This document shows positions 21,619 to 25,364 of a DNA stretch of 25,364 nt, piece after piece (the first letter of the stretch is position 1; every line of letters starts with the position of its first letter). The notes under the pieces were generated by a model. The model had not been told where the DNA came from and did not search any database. It was given only the letters and a program-made list of their open reading frames with translations. The stretch spans positions 1-25,364 of the forward strand of contig JAFGFV010000064.1 in NCBI GenBank assembly GCA_016930895.1, read 5' to 3'. A program made the translations under genes and the position numbers. Origin of the DNA: Spirochaetales bacterium (GTDB lineage: Bacteria > Spirochaetota > Spirochaetia > SZUA-6 > DRHE01).

Positions 21619-23822
21619 GCGGCGTGGAGGTCGGGCGCTTCGAGGATCTGTCCAAGGGCTTCCTGAGTGCCGAGCACCTGATCGACGGCCGGGACGAGAA
21701 CGCCCTGCGCTTCGAGCAAAACCCCAGGAGCGATTACCGCCCCTTGACCTCCACGGAGATCGAGATCCTGGTCAAGAACAACAATACCGCGGAAGAGTGG
21801 GACCGCATCCTGGTGACCGACAGCTTCGATCCCACCCTGGTCAGGAGCTGCGAGTTCTGGGGGTTGGTGCGGCTCGGCGAGCTGGCCCCCCTGTACCTGG
21901 AGTACCACGAGCTGCGCCTCCCGGTGGGGCTGTCCAACAGCACGATCATCTGCTGCGACGTCGGTGACAACGTGGTGATCCGCAACGTCCACCACCTCTC
22001 CCACTACATCGTGGGCAGCCGCTCGATCCTGTTCAACCTGGACGAAGTCATCACGGTCAACCACGCCAAGTTCGGCAACGGCATCCTCAAGGACGGGGAA
22101 CCCGAGGAGGTGCGGGTGTGGCTGGAGGTGGGCAACGAGAACGGCGGGCGGCGGATCCTGCCTTTCAACGGGATGCTCCCCGCCGACGCCTGGCTGTGGT
22201 CCCGCCGCCGGGACGACGGCGATCTCATGCGGCGCTTCGAGGAGATGACCGACCGGGTGGCGGACAACCGTCGCGGATACTACGGAGTGATCGGCGAGGG
22301 GTGCGTCATCAAGAACACCCGGATCATCAAGGACGTGGCGGTGGGCCCCGGCGCCTACATCAAAGGGGCCAACAAGCTCAAGAACCTGACCGTCAACTCC
22401 AGCCCGGAGGAGCCCACCCAGATCGGCGAGGGCGTGGAGCTGGTCAACGGCATCATCGGGCACGGCAACCGCATCTTCTACGGGGTCAAGGCGGTGCGCT
22501 TCCTCACCGGGCGCAACGTCCAGCTCAAGTACGGTGCCCGGCTGATCAACTCCTTCTTGGGGGCCAACTCCACTCTGTCGTGCTGCGAGATCCTGAACAA
22601 CCTGATCTTTCCCTTCCACGAGCAGCACCACAACAACTCGTTTCTCACCTCCAGCACCGTGCTGGGGCAGGCCAACATCGCGGCGGCGGCCACCATCGGC
22701 TCCAACCACAACTCCCGCGCCCAGGATGGGGAGATCCTGGCGGGCCGCGGCTTCTGGCCCGGTCTGGCAACGAGCTTCAAGCACAGCTCCCGCTTCGCCT
22801 CCTACACCCTGGCGGTCAAGGGAGACTATCCCTGGGAGCTGGACATCCATCTCCCCTTCTCCCTGATCGCCCTGAGCCCGGCGGACGACACCCTGGAGGT
22901 CATGCCCGCCTACTGGTTCGAGCACAACATGTTCGCGGTGATCCGCAACACGTGGAAATACCGGACCCGGGACCTGCGCCGTGTCAAGGAGCAGCACGTG
23001 GAATACGATTACCTGGCCCCGGACACCGCCGAAGAGATGCTTGCGGCCATGGAGCTTCTCAAGATCGGGATCGACAACGCCCTGGGCCGGGAGCTCAGCG
23101 AACGCGACCTCGGCGCCGGAGGGGACGTGGAGGGATTCGAGCGGGGATTGGACGTGCGTCTGGACGGGCTGTGCGCCGGGCCCCCGGCGCGCATCCTGCA
23201 CCCTTTGCGGGGCTACCGCTGGTACCGGACCATGCTGGCCTACTACGGGGCCCGAGAGCTCAAGGCCGCCCTGGAGGCCCACCTGCCCGGCGTCGGGTCC
23301 AGCGGCGTGGGTTCGAAGGACGACGCGGCGGACGCCCTGACGCGCCTGCGCCGGGATACCGGGACACCGAGCCGGCGCTGGGAAAATCTGGGCGGGCAGA
23401 TCGTTCCGGAGGAAGAAGTCGAGCAGATTCTCGAGGCGGTCCGGGAACGCCGCATCGACAGCTGGGGCGAGCTCCACGAGGCCTACGACCAGGCCTGGGA
23501 CCGTTACCCGGCCCAGCGCCGCAGCCATGGGCTGTTCTGCGCGCTCACGATCTACGGCCGGAGCCCGGAACGACTGGACCCAGCGCTCGCCGCCACGATC
23601 CTCAGAGACTCCCAGGCCACCGCCCGGGAGCTGTACCAGCGGGCCGTGGCTTCCCGGCGCAAGGACTTCGCCAACCCCTTCCGCAAGATCACCTTCCGCA
23701 GCGACGAAGAGATGACCGCCGTGCTGGGGACGGTGGAAGGGATCCCCTTCCTCAGCAGCTTGCGGGAGGAGACCGAGAGCTACTGCGCCGAGGTCGACCG
23801 CCTGCTGGCCGCGCTCGAATGA
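21615..23822 (+). CDS. DUF4954 protein with left-handed beta-helix (hexapeptide) region
   Basis: The 735-residue protein has an N-terminal segment (PLTSTEIEILVKNNNTAEEWD, about residues 42-62) followed by hexapeptide-like repeats over about residues 100-365: VGDNVVIRNV, IGEGCVIKNTRIIKDVAVGPGAYI, IGEGVELVNGIIGHGNRI. These resemble the acyl/nucleotidyl-sugar transferase beta-helix of GlmU or LpxA. Very characteristic of the family is the block around 345-430: QANIAAAATIGSNHNSR, GRGFWPGLATSFKHSSRF, KGDYPWELDIHLPF. HEQHHNN near residue 335 gives a His-rich possible active or metal site. The C-terminal 300 residues are mostly helical. No catalytic activity is known to me for DUF4954, which I associate with Spirochaetota and Bacteroidota. 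GGAGG lies 5 bases before the ATG, which overlaps the SIS stop. A role in sugar-phosphate modification is inferred from fold and neighbour. Confidence 0.88.
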   Translation: MSGVEVGRFEDLSKGFLSAEHLIDGRDENALRFEQNPRSDYRPLTSTEIEILVKNNNTAEEWDRILVTDSFDPTLVRSCEFWGLVRLGELAPLYLEYHELRLPVGLSNSTIICCDVGDNVVIRNVHHLSHYIVGSRSILFNLDEVITVNHAKFGNGILKDGEPEEVRVWLEVGNENGGRRILPFNGMLPADAWLWSRRRDDGDLMRRFEEMTDRVADNRRGYYGVIGEGCVIKNTRIIKDVAVGPGAYIKGANKLKNLTVNSSPEEPTQIGEGVELVNGIIGHGNRIFYGVKAVRFLTGRNVQLKYGARLINSFLGANSTLSCCEILNNLIFPFHEQHHNNSFLTSSTVLGQANIAAAATIGSNHNSRAQDGEILAGRGFWPGLATSFKHSSRFASYTLAVKGDYPWELDIHLPFSLIALSPADDTLEVMPAYWFEHNMFAVIRNTWKYRTRDLRRVKEQHVEYDYLAPDTAEEMLAAMELLKIGIDNALGRELSERDLGAGGDVEGFERGLDVRLDGLCAGPPARILHPLRGYRWYRTMLAYYGARELKAALEAHLPGVGSSGVGSKDDAADALTRLRRDTGTPSRRWENLGGQIVPEEEVEQILEAVRERRIDSWGELHEAYDQAWDRYPAQRRSHGLFCALTIYGRSPERLDPALAATILRDSQATARELYQRAVASRRKDFANPFRKITFRSDEEMTAVLGTVEGIPFLSSLREETESYCAEVDRLLAALE

Positions 23823-23839
23823 GACCATCGGAGCAAGCC

Positions 23840-24802
23840 ATGAGCTCGAATCAGGAGATTCGCAACATCGCCGTAATCGGCACCGGCGGAGTGGGAGGCT
23901 ACTACGGGGGGCGCATCGCCTGGCAGCTGGGTCGAGCGCCAGGCACGGGCCGCACCGTGAGCTTCCTGGCCCGGGGAGCCCACCTGGAGGCCATCCGCCG
24001 TGACGGACTGGCCCTGGCCACCGGCGGCGGCGAGGAGCTGTCGTGCCGGCCTACCCTGGCCACCGACCGCATCGACGGGCTGCCGACTCCCGATCTCTGC
24101 CTGCTGTGCATCAAGGGGTACGACCTGCCCGACGTGCTGCAGCAGCTGGCCCCGCGGCTCGGCCCGGATTCCGTGATCCTGCCGCTGCTCAACGGAGTGG
24201 ACATCTACGACCGCGTCCGGGAGGCGGTCCCCGGCGCCGTCACCCTGCCGGCCTGCACCTACGTGAGCGTCAACCTGGAATCCCCGGGCCGGATCGTCCA
24301 CCGCGGAAACGAGGGCCTGATCATCCTGGGTGCCGACCCGGCCCGTCCGGGCTACGACGGCGAGCCCGTCCGCCGGCTGCTGGAGGAAACGGGAATCCGC
24401 TTCCGCTGGAGCGAGGAGCCCTTCGCGGCCATCTGGGAAAAGTACCTGTTCATTGCCGCCCTTGGGCTCGTGACCGCGTGGACGGAGAACAGCATGGGCG
24501 AGGTGCTCGGGGCGCCGGCCCTGCGAGATACCGCGCAGGGAATCATGGACGAGATCCTGGCGCTGGCGCGGGCCCGGCGGGTCCCCCTCTCATCTTCGGC
24601 TGCCCGGGACGCCCTGGAAAAGGCCGCCGCCTTCCCCCCGGAAACGCGCACCTCCTATCAACGCGACGTGGAGGCCCGCCGCCGCACCGAGGGAGAGCTC
24701 TTCGGTGGGGCGATCCTCAGCCTGGGAAAGCGGCACGGCGTCCCGACCCCGGTCACAGAACGGGTCTATCGGGAGATCCAGGCGCGGCTGGGAGATAGCT
24801 GA
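23840..24802 (+). CDS. 2-dehydropantoate 2-reductase-like protein (PanE/ApbA family)
   Basis: The 320-residue NADPH oxidoreductase has an N-terminal Rossmann domain (IAVIGTGGVGGYYG, residues 10-23), K92 (CIKGYDL), N118 (LLNGVD) and, in the helical C-terminal domain, the catalytic-type K201 (WEKYLFIAALG) and TSYQRDVEARRRTEGE with E284 and E286 near the family glutamate. It could reduce ketopantoate for pantothenate/CoA synthesis, but the family also holds reductases for other 2-oxo acids. The start at ATG 23840 is preceded by GGAG with six bases of spacing. An ATG at 23819 overlapping the DUF4954 stop would add seven residues. It is the third gene of the SIS operon, so a non-pantoate substrate tied to that pathway is possible. 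No panB or panC is nearby. Confidence 0.9.
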   Translation: MSSNQEIRNIAVIGTGGVGGYYGGRIAWQLGRAPGTGRTVSFLARGAHLEAIRRDGLALATGGGEELSCRPTLATDRIDGLPTPDLCLLCIKGYDLPDVLQQLAPRLGPDSVILPLLNGVDIYDRVREAVPGAVTLPACTYVSVNLESPGRIVHRGNEGLIILGADPARPGYDGEPVRRLLEETGIRFRWSEEPFAAIWEKYLFIAALGLVTAWTENSMGEVLGAPALRDTAQGIMDEILALARARRVPLSSSAARDALEKAAAFPPETRTSYQRDVEARRRTEGELFGGAILSLGKRHGVPTPVTERVYREIQARLGDS

Positions 24803-24837
24803 GCGTTCCGGCGGCAGGGGCCGCAACAGCCGCTGCA

Positions 24838-24868
24838 AGAATATTGCATTTTGTTATCAATAATTGCT
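24838..24868 (+). promoter_or_regulatory. AT-rich patch in the cstA upstream region
   Basis: This short A/T-rich stretch stands out in a GC-rich window and contains TTAT-CA-ATAA, a 10-bp palindrome (24854-24863), and TTGCAT (24844-24849). It is probably part of the cstA promoter or a regulator site. No convincing -35/-10 pair could be assigned. Confidence 0.35.
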
Positions 24869-24894
24869 TGCGCCGCGGTTCCAACGGGAGTACC

Positions 24895-24984
24895 ATGAGT
24901 CGCCCCTGCATCGCCAGTCGAGGCTTGCGAAAGTCGGGGTGGAATATCTACAACTCAAGGAGGTCCTCATGGACGCTGTGCTGA
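24895..24984 (+). CDS. Possible 29-residue leader peptide overlapping the cstA start
   Basis: ATG 24895, preceded by GGGAG four bases upstream, opens a frame of 29 codons (MSRPCIASRG... ending WTLC) that stops at TGA inside codons 5-6 of cstA, in a different frame. It could couple translation to cstA, or may be chance. There is no homology to support it. Confidence 0.2.
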   Translation: MSRPCIASRGLRKSGWNIYNSRRSSWTLC

Positions 24985-25364
24985 TCATGGTGCTGGCGTT
25001 CGTTGGCTATCTCCTTGCCTACAGGCTGTACGGTCGGTTTGTGGGCAAGAAGATATTCGCGTTGAGCAATGCCAACAAGACGCCGGCCGTGCAGATGGAG
25101 GACGGGCAGGATTACGTGCCCACCCGCAAGGGAATCATCTTCGGGCACCACTTCACCTCCATCGCCGGGACGGGGCCGATCGTCGGTCCGGCCATCGGGG
25201 TCATCTGGGGCTGGCTCCCCGCCCTGATCTGGGTGCTGGTGGGGACGATCGTGATGGGAGCGGTGCATGACTTCGGGTCCCTGGTCATGAGCCTGCGCAA
25301 CCAGGGCAAGTCGATCTCGGAGATCACCTCCAAGTACGTGAACGCCCGCACCCGCACGATCTTC
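24969..25364 (+). CDS. cstA: Carbon starvation protein A-type transporter (N-terminal part; runs off window)
   Basis: The first 132 residues match the start of CstA/BtsT permeases: a first membrane helix (about 3-20) with GYLLAYRLYGRFV, the cytoplasmic segment TPAVQMEDGQDYVPTRKGIIFGHHFTSIAGTGPIVGPAIG (residues 38-77, diagnostic for the family), a second helix (about 70-98) and GAVHDFGSLVMSLRNQGKSISEI. The family imports pyruvate or peptides across the inner membrane, often when carbon is scarce. AAGGAGG lies five bases before ATG 24969. The C-terminal part is outside the window, so CstA versus BtsT cannot be decided. Confidence 0.93.
   Translation, partial: MDAVLIMVLAFVGYLLAYRLYGRFVGKKIFALSNANKTPAVQMEDGQDYVPTRKGIIFGHHFTSIAGTGPIVGPAIGVIWGWLPALIWVLVGTIVMGAVHDFGSLVMSLRNQGKSISEITSKYVNARTRTIF

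Noticed and set aside
21495..23828. Long antisense open frame opposite DUF4954, and similar long minus/plus frames opposite other genes
   Set aside because: Long antisense frames are expected in GC-rich genes. The translations are Gly/Arg/Pro/His-rich, without domains, and have no ribosome sites.
22118..24802. A very long open frame running from the DUF4954 gene into the reductase gene, as if a fusion protein
   Set aside because: Its first half is an out-of-frame shadow of DUF4954, rich in Arg/Pro/Gly without any domain. Only the part from 23840 is real, with its own GGAG ribosome site.

Overview
GC-rich (roughly two-thirds G+C), densely coded bacterial chromosome segment with about 18 protein genes, no RNA genes, no insertion sequence and no CRISPR array. 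The best lineage clue is the DUF4954 protein next to a SIS-domain protein, a family I know mainly from Spirochaetota and Bacteroidota. With the high GC and the lipoprotein/secretory signals, a high-GC spirochaete is my best guess; this is inference and no 16S or marker gene is present.

Layout. 1-5.0 kb: a truncated secreted DUF4139 protein (minus) divergent from a transaldolase-family gene, then a cytoplasmic molybdopterin oxidoreductase. 5.0-9.5 kb: a family I.5 (Geobacillus/Staphylococcus-type) lipase as a lipoprotein (minus), divergent from an RNA-repair operon of rtcB plus archease, then an aldo/keto reductase. 9.5-11.6 kb: a FecR-domain exported protein (minus) divergent from a YghO-like GNAT protein. 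11.7-17.9 kb (all minus): a Zn/Cd/Pb-type P-type ATPase, a small secreted protein behind a near-consensus sigma-54 promoter, a membrane histidine kinase whose sensor domain carries five GTPAPHM repeats, and an NtrC-class sigma-54 activator. 18.0-20.5 kb: a serine racemase/threonine dehydratase behind a 20-bp minisatellite, convergent with an acetylpolyamine amidohydrolase. 20.6-24.8 kb: a translationally coupled operon of SIS protein, DUF4954 protein and ketopantoate-reductase-like protein. 25.0 kb to the end: the start of a CstA peptide/pyruvate transporter.

How it works together. The standout is the 11.7-17.9 kb block. It has the parts of the enterobacterial ZraPSR zinc/lead envelope-stress circuit (sensor kinase, sigma-54 response regulator, sigma-54-driven secreted protein) placed beside a zinc-type efflux ATPase. 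The secreted protein is not recognisably ZraP, and the sensor has an unusual His/Met repeat. The second candidate for something undescribed is the SIS-DUF4954-reductase operon, which looks like a sugar-phosphate or amino-sugar pathway of unknown product.

Promoters of sigma-70 type can be read in most intergenic gaps (TTGnnn-17/18-TAnnnT). Several sit so close to the start codon that leaderless mRNAs are expected. The region also has four separate GC-rich short tandem repeats of 18-39 bp period, two of them inside genes and in frame.
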